A stretch of 64,000 nucleotides of DNA from Portulaca oleracea (Eukaryota > Streptophyta > Magnoliopsida > Caryophyllales > Portulacaceae), in NCBI GenBank assembly GCA_029582165.1, contig CM055870.1, positions 17,734,332 to 17,798,331 of the forward strand, in the 5' to 3' direction. The notes beneath the pieces are model-generated. The model saw only the letters and a list, made by a program, of their open reading frames with translations. It searched no databases and had not been told where the DNA came from. A program made the position numbers and the translations under genes. Below, piece after piece: positions 46,226-57,476 of the stretch; the first letter of the stretch is position 1, and each line of letters starts with the position of its first letter.

Positions 46226-46439
46226 CCGACTCCGTCCCAAAATGTTTGTCATTAGAAAGATACCTTGGTAAAAAAATTACAATGACGGTAATTTTGACCA
46301 TTGATTATTCATAAATTATAATGAGTTGTGATATGAAATTACCACCATTAGAAAGATACCTTGGTAAAAATTACAATGACAGTAATTTCATATTGTAACT
46401 CATTGTATTTAGAAAATAATCAACGTTTTGGAATGAAGG
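46226..46439. mobile_element. Degenerate Stowaway MITE with internal duplication
   Basis: The left end CCGACTCCGTCCCAAAATG and right end TTTTGGAATGAAGG are decayed Stowaway ends flanked by TA. The internal segment CCATTAGAAAGATACCTTGG occurs twice (near 46250 and 46345), apparently by a 90-bp tandem duplication. Confidence 0.7.
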
Positions 46440-46494
46440 TATTATTACATGAGAAGGTATTATTACATGAGACTATGAGGTTTCAATATGTGAA

Positions 46495-46630
46495 AATTTT
46501 AAAATTAAAAAATTAAAAAAATTAAAAAATTAAAAAATTAAAAAATTAAAAAATTAAAAAATTAAAAAATTAAAATATTAAAATATTAAAAAATTAAAAT
46601 ATTAAAATAAAATTAAAAATATTAAAATTA
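46495..46630. repeat. (ATTAAAAA)n minisatellite
   Basis: An array of 7-8 bp units ATTAAAAA, later ATTAAAAT, about 16 copies with small length changes, followed by degenerate continuation to about 46690. Confidence 0.95.
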
Positions 46631-47021
46631 AAGTTTTAACATTTTAACATTTTAAAAATTGAAATTTTAAAATTTTAAATTTTAAAAATAAAAAATAAAA
46701 AAAACCATAAATTAAAAATAGATAAAATGAAGATAAAAATTATAATAGTAAATAAATAATAAATAAATAATTACTTAAATGTAAACTTTTGTATTTTGGC
46801 AAATTTTGGTAACTTTTGATAACTTTCGGTAAATTTTGGTAAATAGTTACCAACCTGGACTTACCCGCGAAGTTTACATGCCCTAAAAACACAATTCCCC
46901 CAAAAAAACATAATAATAACTTATCAAATCCAATCCATCAAAACCCCATTTTATCCAATCCAAAGAACAAGGCCGTAATCTACCAAAACTCAAAATAGTC
47001 ACAATAAATTATTATCAAATA

Positions 47022-47470
47022 CTCCCTTAATTCCAAATTAATTGACGTTTTGACTAAATTTTGACCGTTAATTACAATAAGTTACAATATAAAACTACCT
47101 CCATTATACGCCGCGGTGTTGCCGAGATCGGCGTGCGACAACGCTGCCGTCTTCGACGACCTTTTCACGCGGCAACCGTGCCATTCAGATTTTTTCCGAA
47201 AATTTTTTAATTTAACGAATTTTCACAAAAATTATTATTTTCAAACTAGTCTCTTTTTCTTCACTTGAATTATTATCTTCCCTTGACATTCTAGGTTCAA
47301 TTTCAAAAACCTTAAACAATTTTAGATATAATTTGAAGGTGTTGGTTAGAGAGAATTTGAGAAGATGAGGGAGAGGAGGGAGAGAGGAGAGAGACAAATA
47401 ATGTCTTTTGAGGGAGGACATTAGTAAAAGGAAGGCGACATATATCAAAGCTCAATAATTATATCAAAAT
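47022..47470. other. Half Stowaway end and a GC-rich patch
   Basis: CTCCCTTAATTCCAAATTAATT at 47022 is a Stowaway-type left end without a partner. At 47109-47200 a GC-rich patch (CGCCGCGGTGTTGCCGAG...) interrupts AT-rich DNA; it carries short inverted GTTGCCG/CGGCAAC motifs and is otherwise unidentified. Confidence 0.4.
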
Positions 47471-47759
47471 ACAGAGGCCAGTTAGCCATTTTTTGAATTA
47501 TATGTGGCATATGGCTTTTTAATCGATTTGCAAGAGTTTTAGAAATGATGTTGCATAACACATTACATAAACTTTAATTCGATAAATATTTGTTGAAACT
47601 TTAAGCTTGAAAGTACCTTAAACCCATAGTAAGAATAGATTTTTGACCTAAATATTGCTATAAGATATAATTTTATAATATCTAATTTAATAGTCTATGA
47701 AAACTTATTGCTCAAAATCTCAAATGACAATTATATTGGAAAGATTACCACCCTCGGGG

Positions 47760-47801
47760 AGGATTTCTTCTTCTTCTTCTTCTTTTTTTTTTTTTCCCCT
47801 T
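47760..47801 (+). repeat. (TTC)n/T-rich microsatellite upstream of the PRA1 gene
   Basis: TTC triplets followed by a T run about 180 bases before the ATG. Pyrimidine-rich tracts in this position are common in plant core promoters and leaders; a role is not shown here. Confidence 0.85.
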
Positions 47802-47979
47802 TCTTTTGTTGGTAGAGAATAGAGATGCGGGCGGGATATCAAAGACGTAGCCAAACACAAGTTTCAATTCAAACCCACATCTGACTATCTGACTGACATC
47901 ACCTTTCCTAATTCCTCCAACCCAGCTCAACCGAACCCAGCCCTAACCAGTAAACCTCGGCCGTCTCCTCTCCTCACCA

Positions 47980-48507
47980 ATGTCGACGTCGCCGCCGTCC
48001 ACCGGCGACTACGCCGGCGCCACGACAACCATTCCGACGCCCAAACCCTGGTCGGAGTTCCTGGACGTCAGCTCTCTCTCTCTTCCAGTCTCCCTCTCCG
48101 ACGCCACATCTCGGCTGAGCCGCAACCTGACACACTTCCAAGACAACTACGTCACCGTCACCTTCTTCATCCTCTTCGTCTGCCTCATCTTCCACCCGAT
48201 CGCTCTCTTCCTCCTCGTCGTCGTCGCCGCCGCCTGGCGCTTCCTCTACTTCTCCCGCCGCTCCTCCGGCGTCCCCCTCGAGATCTTCGCCTTCGAAATC
48301 GATGACCGATTCGTCGTCGCCGGTCTTGGTTTGTTGACTGTCTTGGCGTTGATCTTCGCCAACGTGTGGAGCAATCTCCTGATTGCCGTCGGGATATCAG
48401 CGATAGTGGTTTGCTTGCACGGCGCACTTAGGGTTCCGACTTTTGGGGATGACGATCCGTACGGCGGATTGCTTGATGGCGGTGCTGGGGCTTACAGTGA
48501 GTTTTAG
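47980..48507 (+). CDS. PRA1-family prenylated Rab acceptor, intronless
   Basis: A single 175-aa frame. After a Ser/Pro/Thr-rich cytosolic N-terminus, PWSEFLDVSSLSLPVSLSDA, RLSRNLTHFQDNYV and FHPIALFLL reproduce the PRA1 signature. Two hydrophobic hairpins lie at about 58-92 and 110-150, split by SGVPLEIFAFEIDDRF, the conserved PLxxF...DDR linker. It ends DPYGGLLDGGAGAYSEF. PRA1 proteins are ER/Golgi/endosomal membrane proteins that bind prenylated Rab GTPases and influence vesicle trafficking. Length and lack of introns are normal for the plant family. The subclass (D, E or F type) was not resolved. The start follows a CACC context (CTCACCAATGTCG) and has high third-position GC, unlike the surroundings. 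Confidence 0.96.
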   Translation: MSTSPPSTGDYAGATTTIPTPKPWSEFLDVSSLSLPVSLSDATSRLSRNLTHFQDNYVTVTFFILFVCLIFHPIALFLLVVVAAAWRFLYFSRRSSGVPLEIFAFEIDDRFVVAGLGLLTVLALIFANVWSNLLIAVGISAIVVCLHGALRVPTFGDDDPYGGLLDGGAGAYSEF

Positions 48508-50829
48508 TGATTGATTTTGGTTTGTGTGATTCTTGATTTGAATCTAATTGTTCCATGTTGATATGCTTTGATTCAACTTTATGATTGCGCTCAAATTCAT
48601 CAATTTGGGATTTGATCAATCTGTAGGATTGTCTTGTTAATGCAATCATCTTCTTTGAATTTGCTTTGTAATTGTATTCTATCAGAAAGTTGCTAGGCAC
48701 TGTTGAGCCCTTTGGCTAGAAAATTTGCATTGGAAATCAAATTTCAGACGAGCTTCCTTATATGAATCCTGATTGCTTTCTTTTAGTCTGTGTGGGAACC
48801 AAAATTCACCATTGCTGAGCCAAAAGAACAAATTTGATCTCAAATGCAGGTCTAATTTGGGTCAGAAATCTGAGTAGAGTGATGAAAACTTGTATCAAAT
48901 AAGTAATTCTGTTTGTGTTTAGAACAAATTAGTCACTAATTACTTTGCAGTGTATATCATTCTACTTGACATTGCTGCTGCTGGTGTACAAAGACGGTCT
49001 CATCTGTTGAAGCTTTCAACATTTACTGATTAAATTAGTTACAGAGATTAGGGAAGTGTTTGCTGATTAAGTTAATTACCCAGCTTCAAAAAATGCACAG
49101 GGGAGAAAAGAACACAAAAATTTAAGGCATATTGTTTGCTAAAGTTATTCTGCAAGAACAATTGATGGAAGGGTAGTAAAGTCCCCTTTATTTCAATATA
49201 TTTGGATATGTTCCTCATAATAGAGGGGATCAAAAACAGAGTTAAGACTCAGAATGGAGATTGAAATGATTACACTCCATTTAACATTAGAATTTATAAT
49301 CCACCCGCCCTTCCTTTTTTTCATTCCCATATTTTTCTCCTCCGAAGTTGAGTAATCGATGAATTGGTTCGTGAAAAAGCAGTAGCTTGTCGTAATCCTC
49401 CTCTTATGCCAAAAAGAAACCCAATGGCCTCTGCCAAGTGGGTAAAAAATTAGGGTTGACATAAGAGCTGGTGACAAAAAGAAGCTGCGTCATTGCCTGA
49501 ACAACCGAACCTGAACCGCCATAGTTGGAGGAGCAAAACTGTTGCGTGTACAGTTAGCATTGATCTGGATCAAAACTCTTGAGAAGGCAAAAACTTGTTT
49601 AGAATAAGATAGACCGAACAAGTTGGTGAAAGAGGAATGATCTTAATCCTCGCCCTGAATGTACCAGCAAAGAAGCATGGTGGCACACCGTTTAAGGATG
49701 TAGATGCGAGCACGTTGCTCTTTCACTATTGACGAGCATTTGCTAGTGAAGCCATTGCCCTTTCTCTTGGAAGGGCCATACGGAATGCTCTTGTAGTGTT
49801 GGATTTAGGCCATGACTGAACGACGAATTTGATCAAGAAAGAGGATTGATCACTAGCTTATGACTTACTCGCCTCACAATCAAAGAGCTAAATGACCCTT
49901 GAGAGAGTTGGGAAGAAGTGGCACAAGAGTGTGAGTATATATACGCGGTAAATTTGGGTACGGGATGAAGCTCGAGGAGAAGGGGGAACGAACGTGGGCG
50001 TCCTTGAAAAGGGTGAGATTTGTAAAGAAGAGAGCCGAATTGATTCAAGGATGGGGTTTTCAAGGAGGGGAGGTGAACATGGGCATGTAGTTTTATAGGG
50101 TCATGCAAGCAAGAGAAGGAGGAGAAGAAGAGGGAATGTTAGGAATATTAAAAGGGGGGGATGTATGCTAGTTAGGGGGAAGGAAGATTAGAAAGTTGGC
50201 AAAGGGTGCATAAGAAAAGGAGGGATTGAGAGTGTTATGGGGACATGGAGCCGGCAATGGTGAATTAAATAGGGTTTCAAGGGCTTGTTTGGTTGGTTCC
50301 TAACCATCCAAGGGCACATTTGCCCAGGCTCCTTTGTGCTCATCTCCACACCCTGGCACCACGGTTACAACTCGACTACATTAATTTTGAGTGAGTTTAA
50401 GGGTTTATTTTATTCATGTTTAGCCAAACACAAAATAAACTATGGGCATCATTACAACTAATGCATTGGATGTTAAGTAGGGATCCTTTGTAATTTTGAT
50501 TAGTCTCATCAGAGTCTCTATAATTAAGTATTTTTCAAATAATGTTTATGGTGACTTGAGATTCAATTGAAACTGGTGATATGTTGGGGATGTAGCCTCT
50601 TAATAAGGAAGCACAAGTGAAGAGGCTTGAAAAGATGATGAAGAGAGGCTTCTAAAGATGAAGGATGAAAAGCAACATAAAACATAACGAAGGTATTTGG
50701 ATGTGTTTTGAAGGTTGTTGTTGATGAGTCTGTTAGTATCTATTAATTGTCTTTAGACTTCAGCAGTAGTTAGGCATGTTGTACTAGTTGTGCAGCTTGT
50801 GCTGCGTTATGTTATATTTGTTTTTAACA
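48508..50829. other. 3' flank of the PRA1 gene and unassigned intergenic DNA
   Basis: The first few hundred bases are likely 3'UTR and flank. Segments at 49440-50120 have more balanced composition and open minus-strand frames (for example 49833-50108) but no recognisable domain. An (G/A)-rich stretch lies at 50100-50230. I see no RNA gene. Confidence 0.45.
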
Positions 50830-52185
50830 TTTTAGGTCTTTCACACCCCCGACCACTAAGAGGTGTCCCAATCCTTTCGCACCTCCTAATAGAGGCATCC
50901 TTGCCTCTCTTAAGAACATGTCATAACCATCTCAATCTAGTCTCTATCAACATTGCCACAATGGGAGTTACCGCTAGTTTAGCTTGATAAATGACATTCA
51001 TAATCCTATCTAACTTGGTTTAACTGCAAATCTATTGAACCATCCTCATCTTTGCACCATTCAAACTTAGGTGGTAATGCACTTCTTGACCCACCTAGCC
51101 TTATATAGCATCGCTGATCTAACTACCTTATGGTAAACCTGACTCTTAAGTTTAAGTGAAATTCTCTTATCAAACAACACACATATGGAGCTACTTTTCA
51201 CTTCTACCAACCGACTTTAATTTGACGCGTAATATCCTCATTGATTTCCCCGTCACTCTGTAAGACGGAGCCTAAGTATCTAAACTTCTCTACCTATAGA
51301 ATGGTCATCATTCCAATAGTTACTCCTTGTTGGTGAGTCTCGTTTCAAGTCTCACTAGAACGACATCTCATGTATTCTGTCTTTAACCTACTCAGTCTAA
51401 AACCCTTAGACTTCAAGATAACTCTCCAAAGCTTCACCTTGTCATTTAATATTTCCCTTGACTCATCTATAAGCACAATATCATCCACAAAAAACACACA
51501 CCACAGTAACTCGTCCTGATTCTCCTTAGTCAACTCACTCATAACTAAACTAAAAAAAGAAACATACTAAGCACTAACCCCAGATGCACCTCTTCATGCT
51601 CTTTAAATGTTGTATTGTTTGTACTCCCCCGCATTGTCGTAAAGCTCTCTCCACAAAAAGTTACATTCCTTTCCTCATTCAAAAGAAAATCGAATTCTCC
51701 GTTGCTCCTTTATCTGGTCTTACCCACCAAGACTCTTCCCCCGTAGTCTTTAGTAGACTTAACACTCATGAAGTCTCTAGACCTCCTTTCTCGCAACCTT
51801 GCAAATTTAAAAATGTTTTTCGACCTCCTTCTTTATTGCTCAACTTCTCATATAAGCAGCCAAAAGCTATTGTCTTCGCCAACGCCACACTTTTTCTTAT
51901 CCTCCCACTTTTTCAACTTATTCCTATCCATCACAGCTTGTCTCTCTACCTCCTCGATACAACTCCTCTTTGCTCATTATTCCTCTTGCTTCTCCTTCAC
52001 CTTCCCCGTTACTACATCGTTACATAACACGCACCTCTCGGACAATCTCCTCCACCACGAGAAACCCCTAGTATATCCGTAGCCACTCTTCGAATATACT
52101 TGGCCATCTTTGCCAGCTTAATAGCTCCTTCATCTCACGACTGCTATTTCCTCTCTTCAATTATACGTCCTTTAATTGAATCAGT
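50830..52185 (-). pseudogene. RTE-clade LINE fragment
   Basis: Read on the minus strand from 52185, broken frames give KLAKMAKYIRRVATDILGVS, then LYEKLSNKEGGRK, KTTGEESWWV, then LTKENQDELLWCVFFVDDIV, LKSKGFRLSRLKTEYMRC, KFRYLGSVLQSDGEINEDI and KDASIRRCERIGTPLSGRGC. This order matches plant RTE-type non-LTR elements, with the catalytic box as FVDDIVL rather than FADDIVL. The region between the linker and the active site is shortened, so much of the RT palm is deleted. Many stops and frameshifts; long inactive. Confidence 0.88.
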
Positions 52186-52189
52186 GTTC

Positions 52190-52544
52190 TTCTTATCCGA
52201 CTTCCACACTTAATATTATACACCCCAACACCTCTACTTTTCCATGTAACTTCTTCACCTCAATACATATTTTTAGTAGTGCTATAGATCAGTCAAGAAG
52301 CATGCTTGAATTTATTTTTAATCGTGGATTTTGGGATTTGTTCTTGTCATATTACTATAAATGTCTATATCATTCAATATTATTGATCAGTAAACTATAC
52401 TAAACTCGGTTATAAAACAAAACCAAACTAAATTTGCTCTTTTCAAACTGATTAATATTTAGCATTTACGAATATATCAAGCAATAATACGGAGTAATTT
52501 ATTTATGATAAGTTGACAAGATCTTAGCTTACAAAATACAAAGG

Positions 52545-52588
<44 letters not shown>

Positions 52589-53190
52589 ATTATTATAATT
52601 TTGGTAGACCATAATTCAAAAGCGATGCTGATTATCAGTCAATCCAATAAGAAACAGGAAAGATGGGCATATATCTGTATTGTTTGGAATATGAAGAACA
52701 AAATCCAAATTGCATTGGAGCTTATCAGACAAGGAAATCAATGATTAAACTTAGCTTACTTTCTTTATGATTATTCCTCTACCTAAGAGTAATAATTGAT
52801 GCTTACAAAGCAGTAAATCATTGACCAGTGACAAATAATCTTGAGTCATTGCTAAAAACTATCAGTTATGTCCAACCAACCTTAGACACAAAATCCTATT
52901 TAATCACTCTCTTATGCCCTAATATAACTACTCTTTTTAATTATCTTAATTAATGTGGCCCTAATAAACTAGTTGCCCTGATTCCCTTGTTTTAAAACCA
53001 TGCATTTTTACAATTGAAATCTCTCTTGATCTCTGCATGTTTCATTTTTATCTTTTCAGATACTTTATACAGCATAGCTTGATATTGTAGCTCAACTTGA
53101 CTGTCCTTGATCTAAGATATCATCAAATCTTTGATGCTTTGATCCAAGAGATTGAGAGTAATTAACTGAAAATATGGTTCCAATTTTATT
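52190..53190. other. Intergenic DNA with an ATT microsatellite
   Basis: An (ATT)n run of about 16 units occupies 52547-52595. The rest is AT-rich with no gene recognised. Confidence 0.6.
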
Positions 53191-53191
53191 A

Positions 53192-53743
53192 CTCCCTCCG
53201 TTCCATATTATTTGTCCTTTTGTTGACTATCACAATCTTCAATGTCAATTTTTAATTGATAATTTCTTATATAATATTTTATTAACAATTGCAATCTTAT
53301 ACTTTTATGATAGTATTTTTTCGATACGAATCTAATGGTAGTAATTTTATTTAACAAATCTGTAACGCCTCGACCACTTCCGGACCACAGACATTACCAA
53401 TAACTGCTTCAAGGATCGCTGACTGGCCCCATAAATTACCACGAGTATTTCTAGCGTGCTTCATGCTCACTCATACGTTGCCTGGAAAAACTTCCCAGGA
53501 TGTCACCCATCCGGAGACTACTCCCAACCAAGCACACTTAACTAAAGAGTTCCCAACGAATGAAATACCTTTAAAAGAAGGTGTATCTTGGTGATATAAG
53601 TGTAGTCATTTTGATCCCTTTAACACTTAATCATATATTTAGGTGTTACAAAATTTTTATATACATTGAGAAATTTATAGTCAAATTTTATAAATTTAAC
53701 CGCACAATTTTCAAAAAGAACCAATAATATGGAACGGAGGTAG
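53192..53743. mobile_element. Stowaway MITE interrupted by a Cassandra LTR
   Basis: The left end CTCCCTCCGTTCCATATTA and right end TAATATGGAACGGAGGTAG are inverted and flanked by TA. Removing the inserted LTR and its 5-bp duplication leaves about 257 bp, a normal Stowaway size. The insertion lies at 53361, near the middle. Confidence 0.92.
53361..53650 (-). mobile_element. Cassandra solo LTR, copy 1
   Basis: The 290-bp sequence reads TGTAACGCCTCGACC... on plus and ends TAGGTGTTACA; on minus it starts TGTAACACCTAAATA. It contains a minus-strand segment (53490-53552) homologous to 5S rRNA: GTTAAGTGTGCTTGG and GGATGGGTGACATCCTGGGA in that orientation. Cassandra TRIM elements carry 5S-derived sequence with an RNA polymerase III promoter in each LTR. 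Flanking pentamers AAATC and AAATT match 4 of 5. Only one LTR is present. Confidence 0.92.
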
Positions 53744-54464
53744 TAAATGCGTCTGAAGTCACATTAATCTAAAGTATTTATTGATTGTGGTTGGTGGGCC
53801 TCCTATATTATTCACAAAATCTTATCAAGGCCTCAAGCTTGGCTAAGCAGCACATGGATGTTTAAGCCTTGGTATAATTAGTTAATTAATTAATTGTCAT
53901 TATTGATTAACAAAGATATTGAGGAATCAAGACTACCAACAAGTAGTAGCAGTTGATTGATTCTGTGAATTAAAGGTTGCTAATCAAACAAAGATCAAGT
54001 AGCATTAAATGAACAAAGACAACACTAAGTAAGCAGTCAAGCTTGATGCTAACATCAATATCTTTGATCTCAAGGCTTCAAAAAAAAGATTATCTTTGAT
54101 ATCAAAAGAAAACATCCATATCTTTTCCATGTTATTTAAAGATTTGGCATGCTAATTAGCAACATAATTCCCTAAAGAGAGAGAGAGAGAGAAGATTTTG
54201 ATGAAGTATATCCCATGTTTTTTGGGGTGGTCTCAAAATAAATGGGAACAATTACTCAAATCTTCATAGATTTCCCGCTTGACTTTGCAATTATTCGGTC
54301 AGTTGCTCGATTTGGTAATAATGCAGTCTTAACTTGACTCACTGGAGTCACTGAATGAGAAAAATATGTGGACGCAAAGTTTGTTTCAATGTTTACTTTC
54401 TTCTTCAATGGTGAATATGAATATGACTCATATTAATTAAAAAGTGAGTATATTTCACTTAATA
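53744..54464. other. Unassigned intergenic DNA
   Basis: AT-rich sequence with a short (GA)n run at about 54177-54193. No gene recognised. Confidence 0.5.
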
Positions 54465-54673
54465 CTCCCTCCGTCCCTTTTTTAATTTCAAATAAACTAA
54501 TTTTGCAAAATCAATGCATCTTGGAAATAGGGTGAAAAAATTATGTATGGACAAGTGTACCCCTCATTAATTAAGGGTAATATAGGTATTTTAATTATTG
54601 GAAATGTAAATTTGACAAATAAAAAGGGACAAGGTAGTTAAGAAAATTGACACTCATTGAGGGACGGAGGTAG
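54465..54673. mobile_element. Stowaway MITE
   Basis: Ends CTCCCTCCGTCCCTTTTTT and GAGGGACGGAGGTAG, 209 bp, flanked by TA. Near its right end a second terminus-like motif (AAAAAGGGACAAGGTAG) occurs, and a further left-end-like CCGTCTCAAAATATTTGTC follows at 54687, so remnants of a neighbouring copy are likely. Confidence 0.9.
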
Positions 54674-54719
54674 TAATATACAATATCCGTCTCAAAATAT
54701 TTGTCTTTTCACCTATTTT

Positions 54720-55200
54720 TTTTTTGTCCCAAAATATTTGTCCCTTTTTACTTTTTCTTCCTTTTCAATTTTTTTAATTTTTCTATTTTTTTTGTTGGTT
54801 TTTTAAAAACTTAAATCAAAAGTCGAATGAAAATCTAGAAAATAAAAACTAAAAACTAAGAAAAAGAAAGAAATAAAATCTAAAATGATACTAACTAATG
54901 CAACTCTAAGTGGATGCAACAGATTTACAAATGACAAATAAAAACTAGAAAAATCAAAAGGAAAACCCTAAACAAAAACTAAGGGAAAATTAAAGTAAAA
55001 TAAAAACTAAAGAAATTGAAAGAAAATCAAAAGCTAAAACTAAAAGAAAAACTAAAGGAAGTAAAAATGAAAATTAAGAACTAAACTAAAAAGAGACCTA
55101 AAAATCAAAGAAACTAACTTAAAAATAAAAGAACAAAGATCAAAGAAAAACAAAATAAAATCATATACACAAAAGATGAGTACTCATAATTTTTCAAGTT
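54720..55200. repeat. A-rich low-complexity tract
   Basis: Repeated AAAACTAA, AAATCAAA and AAAGAAAT motifs fill this stretch, with almost no T-rich counterpart. It is followed by AACACCCCATACTTGGACAA and ATTGACCTCAATGC, which resemble sequence found near the 3' end of some plant Gypsy elements. That link is weak. Confidence 0.5.
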
Positions 55201-55212
55201 AACACCCCATAC

Positions 55213-55603
55213 TTGGACAAAGCATTGACCTCAATGCATAGATCAAGAATAAACTATCACAAAGGGGAGCGGTCACTGAGGTGGAGGAGGAGGAGGAGGA
55301 GGATATTGAGGTGGTTAATGCGTCATTTTTGTTTGTTTCCTTGGACGTGTACGAGCGAGGAAACAAATGCAGTTGGGCCAAGTGAGCTGATGCACAGCTC
55401 TGATGAAAGATCCATTGTCTTGGTGCCAAATCCAACCCCAACGTAAGTATAGTGACAGAGAATGTACTTTGATCGTGTTTGATGTTGATGTTCGCTTACA
55501 ATGTAGTCTGGGTTGTAAGGTCAACGAGGCGGTTGTACCGGAGGAAATGGCACCCGCTCCAGTCGGTGATATTGTTGTGCACGAAGACGGCACCGAAGAG
55601 TAA
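55213..55603 (+). other. Unidentified coding-like segment
   Basis: Frames 55213-55446 and 55403-55603 show acidic stretches, SDERSIVLVPNPTPT, VNEAVVPEEM and GDIVVHEDGTEE. A donor-like CAACGTAAGTATAG at about 55439-55452 lies between them, so this could be two exons of a decayed gene or of a transposon protein. No domain recognised. The GGA repeat at 55283-55303 makes part of the frame low-complexity. Confidence 0.25.
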
Positions 55604-55699
55604 GTTAATTGATGTTCATAAGATAGCACATGATGCTCATTTGGCCATATTTGATGCTCATTTTTCATTGTATAAAGATGTTCATTTTCAAATCACAAC

Positions 55700-56257
55700 A
55701 TAAACTACGTAAAATTTTGGAAAACAAAACGATATAGCTGATTGAAATATAAGTTGGACTAACGGAATTACTCTCACATGGAATATTAACTCCATTGACG
55801 GAAACTTGATATGAATATCTAGAAAGAAATTACTCCTGAGTAAATCAAACCTCAATCTGTACTCCCAAAGTAGCATTTACTTTGGAGATTCAATGTCATT
55901 AGAAGGACATGATAATTTGTACTTGTCTGATGCATATTAATGTCCAACTGATCCTAGCTTAAATATTAAATGTAAAATTAAGTAATAAATCTACAAAATT
56001 GGCAACTTAAAATCTACCCCAGTGATTTCTAAAAAGACAAAAAAAACATGATTACCAAAATCATGCAACTCCTTCAAGCGTTTAGTACACATACTTTGGA
56101 GTTCAAAGGTACAAAAGGCAAAATATAATTGACAAAAAAAAAAAATCGAATGTGAACTTACTGGTTGTTGTCAACCATCTCTGGCCGCTGTCATCCTTCG
56201 AGTAGTCATCTTTCGTTACCTTCTTTGATTGGCTCTGTTTTCCAATCAAATGTCATA
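55700..56257. other. Unassigned AT-rich DNA
   Basis: No gene, RNA or element border recognised. Confidence 0.5.
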
Positions 56258-56463
56258 AAAATCAACAATGGCACAATGTCCATCTCACAACCACATTTCA
56301 ACCAATCACTTAAACAACTAACAACATACAAGATGTGAAATTAATTGTAAGTTCACCCCTATTAGTTTTTTTAACATGGTTATAAAAATCAACAATGGCA
56401 CAATGTCTATCTTACAACTATATTTCATCCAATCACTTACACAACTAACAACATACATCATGT
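56258..56463. repeat. Two-copy 80-bp repeat
   Basis: The segment ATAAAAATCAACAATGGCAC... to ...CAACATACA(A/T)(G/C)ATGTG occurs at about 56258-56338 and 56384-56463. The right copy abuts the truncated end of the F-box fragment. Confidence 0.85.
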
Positions 56464-56804
56464 GAAATCTTGAGGCTATATACTTCAACCAATGCTGATA
56501 GAAACTGAAAATTGTACACATTAGACCCAACATGCACAATTAACACAGCTTTATAATCCTCAATAAGAGAATCATACCCAAAGCCCACATCAATTTGGCC
56601 AAAGTACGAAGTAAGAGATGGAGGAATGAACAAACACACCATATTCGATGGATTGCACAAGGTGATATGCTTCATCGGAGAATTGAAGTTGTGCAAGCAG
56701 AGTAACACATTGACATACCCCATCAGAGCATCACCAGTTTCAATTGGAAGTATATATATCCCCAAAAACAATTTCACATGCATGTAATAATATTCATCAT
56801 ACAA
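56445..56804 (-). pseudogene. F-box-associated domain fragment
   Basis: On the minus strand the frame reads VLLCLHNFNSPMKHITLCNP, LFIPPSLTSYFGQ, VGFGYDSLIEDYKAVLIVHV and ALVEVYSLKISHD. The GFGYD...DYKAV...VEVYSLK pattern is the F-box-associated (FBA) domain that follows the F-box in a large plant family of SCF ubiquitin-ligase substrate receptors. The F-box itself and the C-terminal half of the FBA domain are missing, and the frame ends where the 80-bp repeat begins. It is a gene fragment, not a working gene. Confidence 0.85.
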
Positions 56805-57476
56805 TTTTTTCTAGGCAAAAAAGTGAAACACCCCCAGATTCATAATCACCGAATTATTACTAAACGTTTCATAATCCAATGATTAGCGCAGCGGATTGAT
56901 ACAATCCGAAGGCATTACCGTCGTCCATCATCCTGGACAAGACTAACAACCCAAAAATTCCTAAACAAAACATCGAAAATGACAAAACATTCTCAAAGAT
57001 GAACTTGGACATTATACAAGCACAAGTATACCATGCTAGACTTAGAACCAACATATTTCACATCCAATATTTATATTACAACCAACACTCGAGGTTCATA
57101 TACATCCAGGACTCACATACATCAAACTATATCAAACATGTATACCAAAAATATAATTTAACTCCCTCAAACCAAGGGAGACTTCCCGCTTGCCAACTTA
57201 ACCTGACTTCTGATCGATGCTTGGTTTATCAGCACTAGAGGTACCACAAAAAACAAAAAAAGATAATTTCGCAAATGAGTCGAAACTCAATACGCATATC
57301 CCTATACAGTTAAATAAACTTAGGCAATTCATTTTATTTCACGCATTTCAATCCATTTTAAAACAAATAGAAAAGAAAGTAAAATAAATAATATATTAAT
57401 TACATAAATATTTGTTGCAAGATTTATATTATGCGAGCGGTGCCGTGCTTGCGATCATCAGACTAGCCTTCATATG

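Larger units (their letters stand above)
45991..46885. repeat. Composite repeat block with three related terminus motifs
   Basis: The motif GTGTxTGTxAAATTCATGGG occurs at 45991-46012 and, inverted, at 46186-46204; a related inverted form lies at 46857-46885 (read as GGGCATGTAAACTTCGCGGGTAA). Between them lie tandem AAATTTAC-type repeats, a decayed Stowaway and an AT-rich minisatellite. The block may be one MITE (45991-46204) beside a fragment of another, or a larger element with insertions. The target duplication is not clear. Confidence 0.45.

Noticed and set aside
47980..48427. Arg-rich minus-strand frames across the PRA1 gene
   Set aside because: Shadows of a GC-rich coding sequence.
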